NCBI RefSeq assembly: GCF_003144395.1
Contig: NZ_PENZ01000034.1
Coordinates: 372,001 to 436,000, forward strand
From: Proteus faecis
GTDB lineage: Bacteria; Pseudomonadota; Gammaproteobacteria; Enterobacterales; Enterobacteriaceae
DNA: 64,000 nt
Direction of reading: 5' to 3'
The notes below the pieces were generated by a model. It saw nothing but the letters and a program-made list of their open reading frames with translations, had not been told where the DNA came from and ran no database searches. Every line of letters begins with the position of its first letter. The stretch's first letter is position 1. Below, piece by piece: positions 1 to 8,057 of this stretch. Position numbers and translations under genes: made by a program.

Positions 1-858
1 AGTTTAGGTTCAAAACGTAGTCGTCAAACAATGGGATCGTTTCTCACTATTGTTGCTAAGATGATCGGGTTTTCTTCTCTTAAAAATTGCCAATGGGGAG
101 CACTTCGTCGTCATCATATTCAAGCCATTATTGATATGTTGTCCGATGCTAATAAAGCCCCCGCCACTATCAATACTTATCTCGCTGCATTAAAAGGTGT
201 CGCTTTAGAAGCTTGGGCAATGAAACAAATGGATACTGAAAGTTATCAGCATATCCGCCAAGTTAAATCAGTAAGAGGAAGTCGATTACCTAAAGGCCGT
301 GCACTAACTAGCAACGAAATCCGTGCATTATTTAGAAGTTGTGAAAAAGACAATTCATCGAAAGGTTTAAGAGACGCCGCAATATTAAGCGTGCTATTAG
401 GTTGTGGATTACGTCGTTCAGAAATTGTGGCTCTAAATTACGAGCATATTCAGTTTCGTGATCAAGCTTTTCTTGTTAGAGGTAAAGGTAATAAAGAGCG
501 CATGTCTTATATGCCAGATGATACTTGGGATCGTGTTCAATTATGGATTGATGAAATAAGAGGAACTCAAAATGGTGCCCTTTTTACTCGAATTCGTCGG
601 TTCGATGATGTTACTGATGAGCGAATAACAGACCAAGCCATTTACTATATTTTAGAAATACGCCAACAAGAAAGTGGTATTGATAAATTTGCTCCTCATG
701 ATTTAAGAAGAACATTTGCTTCTGCAATGCTTGATAATGGTGAGGATATCGTCACCGTAAAAGATGCCATGGGACATGCCAGCATTATGACAACTCAGCG
801 TTATGATAGACGTGGAGATGATCGACTAAGAAAAGCAGCTAGGCATTTACGTTTTTAG
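1..858 (+). CDS. Tyrosine recombinase (phage-integrase family), 5' end outside window
   Basis: The frame is open from base 1 and reads sensible protein upstream of the first ATG at 31, so the true start lies outside the window. Catalytic-domain motifs of the family are present in order: GCGLRRSEI (first Arg), GKGNKER (Lys), HDLRRTFAS (HxxR), GHAS (His) and QRYDRR (nucleophilic Tyr). The visible N-terminal part corresponds to the SAM-like core-binding domain. It is of the XerC/D-like mobile-element type and unlike the P2-type integrase at 38793. No attachment site or cargo for it is visible, so its element may lie upstream. The recombinase call is firm; its role is unknown. Confidence 0.88.
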   Translation, partial: SLGSKRSRQTMGSFLTIVAKMIGFSSLKNCQWGALRRHHIQAIIDMLSDANKAPATINTYLAALKGVALEAWAMKQMDTESYQHIRQVKSVRGSRLPKGRALTSNEIRALFRSCEKDNSSKGLRDAAILSVLLGCGLRRSEIVALNYEHIQFRDQAFLVRGKGNKERMSYMPDDTWDRVQLWIDEIRGTQNGALFTRIRRFDDVTDERITDQAIYYILEIRQQESGIDKFAPHDLRRTFASAMLDNGEDIVTVKDAMGHASIMTTQRYDRRGDDRLRKAARHLRF

Positions 859-872
859 TTTTTATTCTGAAA

Positions 873-905
873 TAATACCCATTTAATAAATTAAAATGGG
901 TATTT
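873..905 (+). terminator. Hairpin after the recombinase gene
   Basis: Inverted repeat AATACCCATTT / AAATGGGTATT just after the recombinase stop, followed by an AT-rich tract. It lies between two convergent genes and could serve both. Confidence 0.5.
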
Positions 906-945
906 AAATTAAGCTTATTTTTTTTAAATACTATTTTGTTACAGT

Positions 946-2397
946 TTATCTGAACGGTGGCTCATTAAATGTTCTTAATTTACGCGAGTGTAAATTACTC
1001 TCTTCTTGTTTAAGTAATTCAATGGCTTGAATACCAATTTGCAGATGTTCGGATACCGCCCCTTCATAAAAATGATTAGCCTGACCCGGTAATTTAATTT
1101 CACCATGCAATGGTTTATCTGATACACACAATAAAGTGCCATAAGGAACGCGAAAACGATAACCTTGTGCAGCAATTGTGGCACTTTCCATATCAACAGC
1201 AACGGCGCGACTTAAGTTAAATCTTCTTGCAGAAACCGAAAAACGTAATTCCCAGTTGCGATCATCCGTTGTAACAACAGTTCCTGTTCTTAATCTCTGT
1301 TTTATTTCATGCCCTGGTTTACCGCTGATCATTTTCGTCGCATCATAAAGTGCACGTTGTACTTCAGCAATATTTGGAATAGGAATATCAGGAGGTAAAA
1401 CATCATCTAAAATATGATCATCACGTAAATAAGCATGAGCCAAAACGTAATCACCAAGTTGTTGGCTTTCACGTAATCCACCACAATGACCAATCATTAA
1501 CCAAACATGAGGACGTAAAACAGCCAGATGATCACAAATTGTCTTAGCATTTGAAGGGCCAACACCAATATTAACTAATGTTATTCCGGGACCTTCTTTA
1601 GCTATTAGATGATAGGCTGGCATTTGGTATTTCTTCCAAGTTAAATCAGATATTAACTTTTCAGGATCAACAGTTTCGGCTGTAATTCGCTGAAACCCAG
1701 CACAGGAAAGTGCACAATATGGGCTATTTTTATCCGCAACTTGATCGCAAGCCCAACGAACAAATTCATCAACATAACGATTATAATTCGTATATAAAAT
1801 ATAGGGTTGTACATCTTCAGGTAATGTACCTGTATAATGTTTTAAACGCGCTAACGAGAAATCAGTACGTAATGCATCAAAATGAGAAAGTGGCAACATT
1901 TCCCTATCACAAATTAAACCGTCGGTAATTTCATCACCGATTTTAGATAAATCAGTTGTTGGAAAATATTTTGCTAAAGAGGCACTCATTTTTCTATCAA
2001 AACCAATACCTGTTCCATCAATCACAAAAGGATAAGGAATTTCTTGCTTTGAAGCGCTGACTTCAAAAGTGGCATGGTAAGCATCAGCAATAAGTTGTAG
2101 TTGTTCTGACAGGTAATTTTCAAATAAAGCCGGATTAGTAATCGTGGTAGAATAATTACCTGATTTTGATAATCGACCATAAGCTCGTGTTTTATCTTCT
2201 GTTTTAACTTCACCATACCAATGTACAGTTAATTGGGGGTAAGCAAATATTCCTTCCGCTCTTTGTTTTATATCTGGTAATTTTCCATCTTGGGCATAAT
2301 CAATAATTGCATTGCGTAATGCATCTACAGCATTTTGATATTGTTGTTTTAATTCATTAATAATTTTTTGAATTTCTGGATTATGAGGTTGTGACAT
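946..2397 (-). CDS. amn: AMP nucleosidase
   Basis: Hydrolyses AMP to adenine and ribose 5-phosphate in the cytoplasm (purine salvage and AMP-level control). At 483 residues it has the usual enterobacterial length. The N-terminal half (about 1-180) is the AMP nucleosidase-specific regulatory domain; the C-terminal half is a nucleoside-phosphorylase fold with the segments TLVNIGVGPSNAKTICDHL and GHCGGLRESQQLGDYVL and the late VDMESATIAAQGYRF segment, which holds the ribose- and base-binding residues of this fold. The ATG start is preceded by an AGAGGC-like ribosome site. It stands alone and converges with the recombinase gene. High confidence. Confidence 0.95.
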   Translation of the reverse strand: MSQPHNPEIQKIINELKQQYQNAVDALRNAIIDYAQDGKLPDIKQRAEGIFAYPQLTVHWYGEVKTEDKTRAYGRLSKSGNYSTTITNPALFENYLSEQLQLIADAYHATFEVSASKQEIPYPFVIDGTGIGFDRKMSASLAKYFPTTDLSKIGDEITDGLICDREMLPLSHFDALRTDFSLARLKHYTGTLPEDVQPYILYTNYNRYVDEFVRWACDQVADKNSPYCALSCAGFQRITAETVDPEKLISDLTWKKYQMPAYHLIAKEGPGITLVNIGVGPSNAKTICDHLAVLRPHVWLMIGHCGGLRESQQLGDYVLAHAYLRDDHILDDVLPPDIPIPNIAEVQRALYDATKMISGKPGHEIKQRLRTGTVVTTDDRNWELRFSVSARRFNLSRAVAVDMESATIAAQGYRFRVPYGTLLCVSDKPLHGEIKLPGQANHFYEGAVSEHLQIGIQAIELLKQEESNLHSRKLRTFNEPPFR

Positions 2398-2463
2398 AAA
2401 AGAGCCTCTTATTTATTATTGGTTTATAACCATAATAGCAAGAAGCTTCTCTATGCCATAGTG

Positions 2464-3903
2464 CTAAATATTTAGATAGGAATATTCATAATAACTTTTC
2501 TGTGGATCTACGCTGATATTTTGATTTTTAACATTATAGGTAAAAACTAATTGTATATTTTCTTCTAAAAGAGGTATGCTCTTAGAGGGATCAAGTTCCT
2601 GATAAACATCATTTTCATCCAATATATTAAAAACCTCTGCTGAATTAGACGGCTTATTGAGTGCATTATCACATAAAAAATGCAATAAATTAATTTTACT
2701 TTTGGTATAAAATGTTAGACCTTGATTTATATATTTAGAAAAAAAAGAATCAGCATTTTTTTTACCTAACTCCTCTTTTTCGTTTAATGTTTTTTTATTA
2801 GATACAGTAATTACTAGGTTTTCATCTTTATCTTTATCAATCATTATTGTAGATTTTCCATCAATCGGAGAAAAACCCAATAAAAATAAAGGATCTATAC
2901 CATGAAAAGAATCTTTTACTATATTGAATACACCTTGAGATATTAAATTATAAATGATAATCTTTTTATCAGAATCTACATTTTTAAATTCTCCTTCTAT
3001 TTCTTTTAAGCCGTTATTCATCAAATTTAACTTTAGACATTCAATTTTATTTTCTTTAGTCTCTTCATCTTCATTACTTTCAGAAAAAGCTTTTATCTTT
3101 GATTTAATTATATTTTTGTCAATTAACTCTTTACCCAATAGATGATAATCCATTCTTAATAAATCTTTATGAAGTGTATTAGTAATTTCTCCAAGCGTTA
3201 CATTTTTAATTAAATTATTTAAATTTGGTATAAACTCATTGGTATTAACCTTTAACCTATCAGTCTTTTTTTCAAGATATTTTATATTTTCACTATAGAA
3301 AATAGATTCATCGATAACTTCAGCATTTATTTTTCTTTTCATTTCATTAATAATGGATTTCATTACATTGGCTTTTGTCTTCTCTTTATCAATGTTATCT
3401 ATATTTATCATTCCTTTTTCGTCAAAATAATTAGTATTTTCTTTATTAATGAGTTCTAATATTAAGTATTTAAATACCTCATTATCTAACTCGCTAGTTT
3501 TAGGTAACTTTATCTCAATAAGGTTTTCTTGTATTTTTTTTATTTTTTCTATTTCTATTATATCTTCTTCTTTAGTAAATTCATATTTAACATCCACTTT
3601 ACCAATAGATAAGCACAGTAAATCATCTACTACTTCTATTTTAAAATCATCACTTGAATTATTATTTTTTGATAATTCTTTCATAGCCTTAAAACTTTCT
3701 ATTCTTTGATATAAATTTGGTTCTTTATTAATAAAAACATCTTTAATTAAAGATAATATTTTTTCTTTTTCTTCAATATTACCGATATGGAAGAATTTTT
3801 GTATTTTTTCCCATATCGTTAATGCTGCAGATACTTTATCAGTTTTTTTTATTTTTTCTATTTTTTGATTTGTAATCTCCACACCACCTACATTTACTTT
3901 CAT
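2464..3903 (-). CDS. Putative type III secretion effector with WEK(I/M)xxFF signal
   Basis: 479 residues, Lys- and Ile-rich, far more AT-rich than its neighbours, as for transferred DNA. Residues about 31-40 read IWEKIQKFFHIG. This fits the WEK(I/M)xxFF translocation motif shared by the Salmonella effectors SifA, SifB, SspH1/2, SlrP, SseI and SseJ. The following segment (about 41-90), with LYQRIESFKAMKELS, is spaced like the corresponding part of SifA. The rest, about 120-479, I do not recognise; it has no leucine-rich repeats, no transmembrane segment and no obvious enzyme motif. No chaperone or secretion gene is adjacent, so it would be an orphan effector. The function of the C-terminal part is unknown. 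Confidence 0.62.
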   Translation of the reverse strand: MKVNVGGVEITNQKIEKIKKTDKVSAALTIWEKIQKFFHIGNIEEKEKILSLIKDVFINKEPNLYQRIESFKAMKELSKNNNSSDDFKIEVVDDLLCLSIGKVDVKYEFTKEEDIIEIEKIKKIQENLIEIKLPKTSELDNEVFKYLILELINKENTNYFDEKGMINIDNIDKEKTKANVMKSIINEMKRKINAEVIDESIFYSENIKYLEKKTDRLKVNTNEFIPNLNNLIKNVTLGEITNTLHKDLLRMDYHLLGKELIDKNIIKSKIKAFSESNEDEETKENKIECLKLNLMNNGLKEIEGEFKNVDSDKKIIIYNLISQGVFNIVKDSFHGIDPLFLLGFSPIDGKSTIMIDKDKDENLVITVSNKKTLNEKEELGKKNADSFFSKYINQGLTFYTKSKINLLHFLCDNALNKPSNSAEVFNILDENDVYQELDPSKSIPLLEENIQLVFTYNVKNQNISVDPQKSYYEYSYLNI

Positions 3904-4017
3904 ATTTATCCTGTATCCCTTTTTCTTTATTTTATAAAAAGGATAATTTTGAACTAAAAAAATAGATATAAAAAAAACACCTTTAAATTAAGAAATTTAT
4001 TTCTATTAAATAAAAAT

Positions 4018-4926
4018 TTAAATTGCTAATATACTCAATATGATAGGCAATGTTATTACTGCAAATATCGTTTGAGATGTAATAATCCCTGCCATGAGTT
4101 CAGAGTCCCCACCTAATTGTCTGGTTAGAATATAAGACGTGGGTGCCGTTGGTATCGAAAAGAAAATAACCAAAAGCATCATGACTAACGGAGACAAAGC
4201 TAAAAAATAAGCAACGCTATATGCTACTATCGGTACAATAAGTAAACGAGTAACAGTATTAATACTAATCATTTTGCTCTCGGCTTTTAGCGTCGAAAGA
4301 TGTAATGCAGCACCTATACAAATAAGCCCCAAAGGTAAACTGGTTGCTGATAACAACTTGAGAAATTGATCACTACCAAAAGGAAGACCAATTCCTGATA
4401 GATTTATTATGATCCCAAGAATACAAGAGATAATTAAAGGGTTTTTTATGATAGGCAATGCTAGTTGACGCAATGTCACATTTTGCCCAACGGTTAAACA
4501 AAGTACTGAAGTGACATTTGATAGAGGAACCAATGTTGCTAATATCAATGCGGCTATTCCTAGACCTTCAACACCAAATAAATCAGCGACAATAGCTAAA
4601 CCTAAATAAGTGTTAAATCGAATATTGCCTTGAACGATCGCACCAAAGCGGCCAGCAGACCAGCCTGTTATTTTTTTCAAAATAATACACAAAATAGTAA
4701 CAATAATGACTACAGAAAAAATAGCTCCTGCAAGATGAGGTAATTGAGGATCAGATAAAGGAGCATTTGCTAAACTATTGATCAATAAGGCAGGAAAAAG
4801 TAAAAAATAGTTAAGCTTTTCAGCTCCTACCCAAAATGCTGGTTCAAACGTTTTATTTTTTCTTAAAATTGCACCGAGCGCAATTAACGCAAATAACGGC
4901 CATAACGTTAATAACACATTTTGCAT
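4018..4926 (-). CDS. AEC-family (auxin efflux carrier-like) transporter
   Basis: 302 residues with about ten hydrophobic segments in two sets of five, as in the AEC family of inner-membrane secondary carriers (for example YfdV and MdcF-type carriers). It opens with a hydrophobic helix rich in Leu and Phe, and the central polar break with conserved Asn/Pro (FNTYLGLAI, IIKNPLIIS) fits the family. The substrate cannot be read from sequence; family members move malonate, malate or other carboxylates. It is a single gene with no linked metabolic operon. The intergenic region to the next gene (4927-5115) contains only poor ORFs. Confidence 0.85.
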   Translation of the reverse strand: MQNVLLTLWPLFALIALGAILRKNKTFEPAFWVGAEKLNYFLLFPALLINSLANAPLSDPQLPHLAGAIFSVVIIVTILCIILKKITGWSAGRFGAIVQGNIRFNTYLGLAIVADLFGVEGLGIAALILATLVPLSNVTSVLCLTVGQNVTLRQLALPIIKNPLIISCILGIIINLSGIGLPFGSDQFLKLLSATSLPLGLICIGAALHLSTLKAESKMISINTVTRLLIVPIVAYSVAYFLALSPLVMMLLVIFFSIPTAPTSYILTRQLGGDSELMAGIITSQTIFAVITLPIILSILAI

Positions 4927-5115
4927 AGTATTTATCCTAGAGATATCATGATACTTTACAATATCGCAACATCATGCGGATTGCTATTTTATGTTATTAA
5001 TATAAAAGCTAATTCAAAAAATGATAAAAATAAATTTATACCGCATTTTAAGTATAGCTTTTTTATTATTAGCCTATCACAAAACATCTTTTCAAGATGG
5101 TTAAAATATAGACGA

Positions 5116-5601
5116 CTAATCTAAATCAATACACATGCGGTAACAATGTAAATTTGCTTTCGCTAAATCAGAATAATAATCACGTTCTTCTAATACTTTA
5201 AAGTCTTGCTTTAAATAAAATGATACTGCATTAGGTGTTGCATCTAAAAATAACTTGGATTGCCCTCTCTTAATTGCTTCATATTTCAATTGTTTTAAAA
5301 TGAGTCCTGCAAATCCCTTTCCCATGTATTCAGGTAATGTGAAAATAGCTTCAGCAAAACCGGTTTTAACATCTAAAAAACCCGAAGCAACAGGAATATT
5401 GTATTCTTGGTAATCAATCACATAAAATGGATTACCAATAATAGCCTGCCGATATCCTTCAGGCATTTCATCAGGGGTCCAAGCAGCTAAAATCTCAGAT
5501 GGATAAACATTCTTACAACCAAATCGCAGTGCTTGATTGCGTAAATACCACAATCTTTTAGCTTCCTGTGGTTCAGCGAGTCTAAGTTGAATCATACTCA
5601 T
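5116..5601 (-). CDS. GNAT-family N-acetyltransferase
   Basis: A short acetyl-CoA-dependent acetyltransferase. The open frame extends upstream to 5742, but the extra 47 residues are Lys/Ile-rich, lack similarity to the family and overlap the next gene, so a start at 5595-5607 (reading MIQLRLAEPQEAKRLWYLRN) is preferred. GNAT motif A is visible as YMGKGFAGLILKQL (the Q/R-x-x-G-x-G/A loop that binds CoA), followed by a Tyr-containing C-terminal strand. The acceptor substrate is unknown. It lies downstream of the DUF805 gene on the same strand. Confidence 0.8.
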   Translation of the reverse strand: MSMIQLRLAEPQEAKRLWYLRNQALRFGCKNVYPSEILAAWTPDEMPEGYRQAIIGNPFYVIDYQEYNIPVASGFLDVKTGFAEAIFTLPEYMGKGFAGLILKQLKYEAIKRGQSKLFLDATPNAVSFYLKQDFKVLEERDYYSDLAKANLHCYRMCIDLD

Positions 5602-5701
5602 TTCCATCTTATTTATTGGGTTCAATAGCTTTAAATTAGTAAAGTAATTTATTCTAATAATACTGTTTAACCATTTATCTATTATTATTTTCTTTCTCTT
5701 T

Positions 5702-6157
5702 TTAGTCTTTATTGATGTCAACTTTATAGGCTGATGGTGCAAGCAAGGCGATCAACCCTGCTATTAATAAAATAGAAAGTAATACCATTAACATAAATGG
5801 TGCATTAAATAATAAATATGGTGTTAATAAAATAGGACTAACTGTTAAAACAAGTGAAATAATAACAGGATAGCTTATACCTATATCTCTTATTCGTTGA
5901 GATAAAATAAGTGTAAATATGTAGATTTGTATTATTAAAAATACTATTTCTATTAAGCCATATGGTGTGAAAGAAAATAAGTAGTAAAAATTATTTTCAG
6001 TGATTAATTCTACTTTATCAGGATAAAGTGATATATACCATCGATATGCTAAGTTTTCTGCAATAGAAAATAAAATTGTCCAAGCAATTTCTAGGCCTAA
6101 AAAAGAAAGTCTCCCACGCCGTTGTTGTTTCCATTGATAAGCAAGTTTAGCTTGCAT
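5702..6157 (-). CDS. DUF805-family inner-membrane protein
   Basis: 151 residues with four hydrophobic segments. It shows the RGRLSFLGLE start and the QRIRDIG motif after the third helix; GRxxFW and RLxDIG are the family signatures. DUF805 proteins (YhaH, YhaI type) have no established biochemical role. The start chosen is the internal ATG at 6157 because AAGGGA precedes it by about six bases; an upstream ATG at 6172 has no good ribosome site. Probably co-transcribed with the acetyltransferase. Confidence 0.72.
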   Translation of the reverse strand: MQAKLAYQWKQQRRGRLSFLGLEIAWTILFSIAENLAYRWYISLYPDKVELITENNFYYLFSFTPYGLIEIVFLIIQIYIFTLILSQRIRDIGISYPVIISLVLTVSPILLTPYLLFNAPFMLMVLLSILLIAGLIALLAPSAYKVDINKD

Positions 6158-6327
6158 AATAAATCCCTTCATTTTTAAATAGTAACTTTATAGTTTTTAT
6201 CATAATACACTTATGTCATCATCTAATGAAAGCACAAAAATACCTTCAATTTTTGATAGTTAATGTGATAATTCTCTCTCAATACTTTTTTTATTTAACT
6301 AAAATATAAAATACATAAGGAGTTACG

Positions 6328-6369
6328 ATGCTATCTATTCAGACAACCCGTTTTGCCCTTCTTCGTTAA
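6328..6369 (+). CDS. cat leader peptide MLSIQTTRFALLR
   Basis: A 13-codon open frame with a strong AAGGAG ribosome site (6317-6322), ending 36 bases before cat. Its last five codons form the left arm of a stem-loop whose right arm covers the cat ribosome site. This is the layout of drug-inducible cat and erm leaders, in which a stalled ribosome opens the hairpin. The role is inferred from layout; peptide production has not been shown. Confidence 0.65.
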   Translation: MLSIQTTRFALLR

Positions 6370-6398
6370 AAATCAATTTATTACTTAACAAGAAGGGC
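6355..6398 (+). promoter_or_regulatory. Stem-loop masking the cat ribosome site (translational attenuator candidate)
   Basis: Left arm GCCCTTCTTCGTTAA (6355-6369) pairs with right arm TTAACAAGAAGGGC (6385-6398) with a single bulged base. The right arm includes the AAGAAGGG that would be the Shine-Dalgarno sequence of cat (ATG at 6406). The stem starts inside the leader peptide, so translation of the leader decides whether it forms. Confidence 0.68.
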
Positions 6399-6405
6399 TT
6401 TAAAT

Positions 6406-7047
6406 ATGAATTATAAAAAAGTCGATTTAGAACAATGGAATAGAAAAGAACATTTCTTACATTATCGACACAACCTACAGTGTGGCTTTAGTTTAACCAC
6501 TAAAATAGATATTACTGTCTTAAAAACAGTATTAGATAAAAATAATTTTAAGTTTTATCCGGTAATGATCTATTTAATTGCCAAAACCGTTAATAGCTAT
6601 CCTGAGTCTAGAATGGCGATCAAGGATAATGAATTAGTTATTTGGGATTACATCAACCCGGCATACACTATTTTTCATCCTAAAACGGAGACTTTCTCTG
6701 AGTTATGGAGTGAGTACTTTGAGGATTGGCATTCTTTTTCACAAGGATACAATCAAGATTATCAAGAATATCAAGATAATCTGAGTCTATCCGCAAAATC
6801 TAATTTCCCCGAAAATCATTTCTGCATTTCGATGATCCCATGGGTAAGCTTTGATGGATTTAATCTAAATGTAGCTAATGTAAAAGATTATTTTCCTCCT
6901 ATTTTTACTATGGGAAAATACACCCATCAGAGTGGCAAGTTTTTATTACCAATATCCATTCAAGTGCACCATGCTACATGTGATGGTTTCCATATAGCTA
7001 GAATGATCAATAAACTCCAAGAGTTATGTGATGAATTTTTAGGCTAA
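6406..7047 (+). CDS. cat: Chloramphenicol O-acetyltransferase, type A
   Basis: 213 residues, standard for the trimeric CAT family; transfers acetyl from acetyl-CoA to the 3-hydroxyl of chloramphenicol. The catalytic block is intact: PISIQVHHATCDGFHIAR contains the HHxxxDG active-site motif with its general-base His. The sequence is of the chromosomal Proteus type. A leader peptide and SD-sequestering stem-loop lie directly upstream, so expression is probably inducible. It is followed by a terminator and then by the prophage attachment site; before phage entry it would have lain just downstream of ahpF. Confidence 0.95.
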   Translation: MNYKKVDLEQWNRKEHFLHYRHNLQCGFSLTTKIDITVLKTVLDKNNFKFYPVMIYLIAKTVNSYPESRMAIKDNELVIWDYINPAYTIFHPKTETFSELWSEYFEDWHSFSQGYNQDYQEYQDNLSLSAKSNFPENHFCISMIPWVSFDGFNLNVANVKDYFPPIFTMGKYTHQSGKFLLPISIQVHHATCDGFHIARMINKLQELCDEFLG

Positions 7048-7085
7048 AGAATAGAGATCTTCGATAAGTAAAAAGTGTGAAATAG

Positions 7086-7113
7086 AAAAAGCATCTCAAT
7101 AGAGATGCTTTTT
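7086..7113 (+). terminator. cat terminator
   Basis: Perfect stem AAAAAGCATCTC / GAGATGCTTTTT with a four-base loop and T-run. Before prophage insertion it probably also ended ahpF transcripts from the other side. Confidence 0.8.
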
Positions 7114-7156
7114 ACAAACAATATTAGTAATAATACTAATAGCTAATTTTTAATTC

Positions 7157-7211
7157 TGATTTACTTATTTTGCACTGGTGCGAATCAAGTAATCAAATGC
7201 GCTAAGTGAAG
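7157..7211. repeat. attL (direct repeat of the ahpF 3' end)
   Basis: Identical to 39906-39946 over 41 bp, then one mismatch, then 11 more matching bases. The repeat contains the last ten codons and stop of ahpF, yet no ahpF gene is attached here, which marks this copy as the left attachment site. Crossover must lie within 7157-7197. Confidence 0.92.
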
Positions 7212-7262
7212 CGTTTTATACTAACTTAATATACTGATATAAAAGGATTTAGTCAGCGTAAA

Positions 7263-7284
7263 TGTCCACATATTGACCACACTT
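7263..7284 (+). repeat. Left arm-type integrase site candidate
   Basis: TGTCCACATATTGACCACAC and two further bases, differing by one base from 39785-39806 near attR. It is itself an 11-bp tandem (TGTCCACATAT, TGACCACACTT). It lies 65 bp inside the core, in the same orientation as its partner, as expected for P2-integrase arm sites. Confidence 0.6.
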
Positions 7285-7287
7285 CGG

Positions 7288-7315
7288 AAAGCCTCTTGAA
7301 AGAGAGGCTTTATAT
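7288..7315. terminator. Hairpin terminator inside attL
   Basis: AAAGCCTCTT / AAGAGAGGCTTT stem followed by TATATTTT. Insulates the prophage edge from cat. Confidence 0.6.
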
Positions 7316-7408
7316 TTTGCTTATTTTTCAATGGGTGGAAGTGTTTTTAGCCTGCTCACTTAATAAATCAATAGCTGTGAACTAGATTTTGTTTTGACTT
7401 TATTATCA

Positions 7409-7436
7409 TTGACATAATTTTTATTGATTGTATAAA
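7409..7436 (+). promoter_or_regulatory. Promoter for darTG
   Basis: TTGACA (7409-7414), 16-base spacer, TATAAA (7431-7436), about 36 bp before the darT start. The following TTGATT/AATCAA-rich stretch has dyad symmetry and could be an autoregulatory operator. Its own promoter suggests expression in the lysogen. Confidence 0.6.
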
Positions 7437-7471
7437 TCAAACAATTGATTAATTTTACTAAGGTATTACTA

Positions 7472-8053
7472 ATGAGTAGAAATACACAAATTCAAGATCA
7501 ATCTCTTTTATACCATCTTACATGTATGGATAACCTACCAAGTATTCTTAAAAAAGGTTTATGTTCAAGAGAATCACTTGGTAATGGGTTTACAGATGTT
7601 GCAGATGGTCAGATAATCCAAGGAAGAGAAGCTCTTAATTTACAACGAATGGTTCCTTTTCATTTTTTTAGTAACAACCCCTTCGATGGAAGGGTAAAGA
7701 AAAATCATAAAGATAAAACTTTTTGTATGATTACAGTTAATAGAGATTTCGCAAAAGAAAATAACTGGAAAATAATCCCAACTCATCCACTTTCTGCATA
7801 CAAAGAAATTGAATTGATGGATTATACTACAGGATTTTCTAAAATAGATTGGAACCTAATGAATCAACGAGATTATACAATTCCTGAATGTAAACAAGTC
7901 TGTATGGCTGAATGCCTTTCACCAACTACCGTCTATGCAAAATCTTTTCATTGCTTTTATGTAAAAGATGATGTGGCTAAATCACATGTACTTAAGTTAC
8001 TTGATGAATACAAGCTAAATACTTACGTCAATATCAACTCTACGATGTGCTAA
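7472..8053 (+). CDS. darT: DarT-type DNA ADP-ribosyltransferase toxin
   Basis: 193 residues. DarT toxins attach ADP-ribose from NAD to bases in single-stranded DNA and block replication. Visible family marks are YHLTCMDNLPSILKKGL near the N-terminus (the NAD-binding His region), MVPFHFFSNNPF (the PFxF segment) and VCMAECLSP, whose Glu (about residue 147) matches the catalytic Glu of DarT. The start at ATG 7472 has AAGG eight bases upstream; an upstream TTG at 7445 is less likely. darG follows after four bases. The pair sits between ogr and attL, a cargo position, and is more AT-rich than the phage late genes. DarTG systems are known anti-phage abortive-infection modules. Confidence 0.88.
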   Translation: MSRNTQIQDQSLLYHLTCMDNLPSILKKGLCSRESLGNGFTDVADGQIIQGREALNLQRMVPFHFFSNNPFDGRVKKNHKDKTFCMITVNRDFAKENNWKIIPTHPLSAYKEIELMDYTTGFSKIDWNLMNQRDYTIPECKQVCMAECLSPTTVYAKSFHCFYVKDDVAKSHVLKLLDEYKLNTYVNINSTMC

Positions 8054-8057
8054 CAAT

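Noticed and set aside
4921-5124. 67-codon plus-strand frame between the AEC and GNAT genes
   Set aside because: Overlaps the start of the AEC gene and has Lys/Ile/Asn-rich composition typical of AT-rich spacer DNA.
5602-5742. N-terminal extension of the GNAT gene
   Set aside because: Lys/Ile-rich, overlaps the DUF805 gene and precedes several in-frame ATG codons where family similarity begins.
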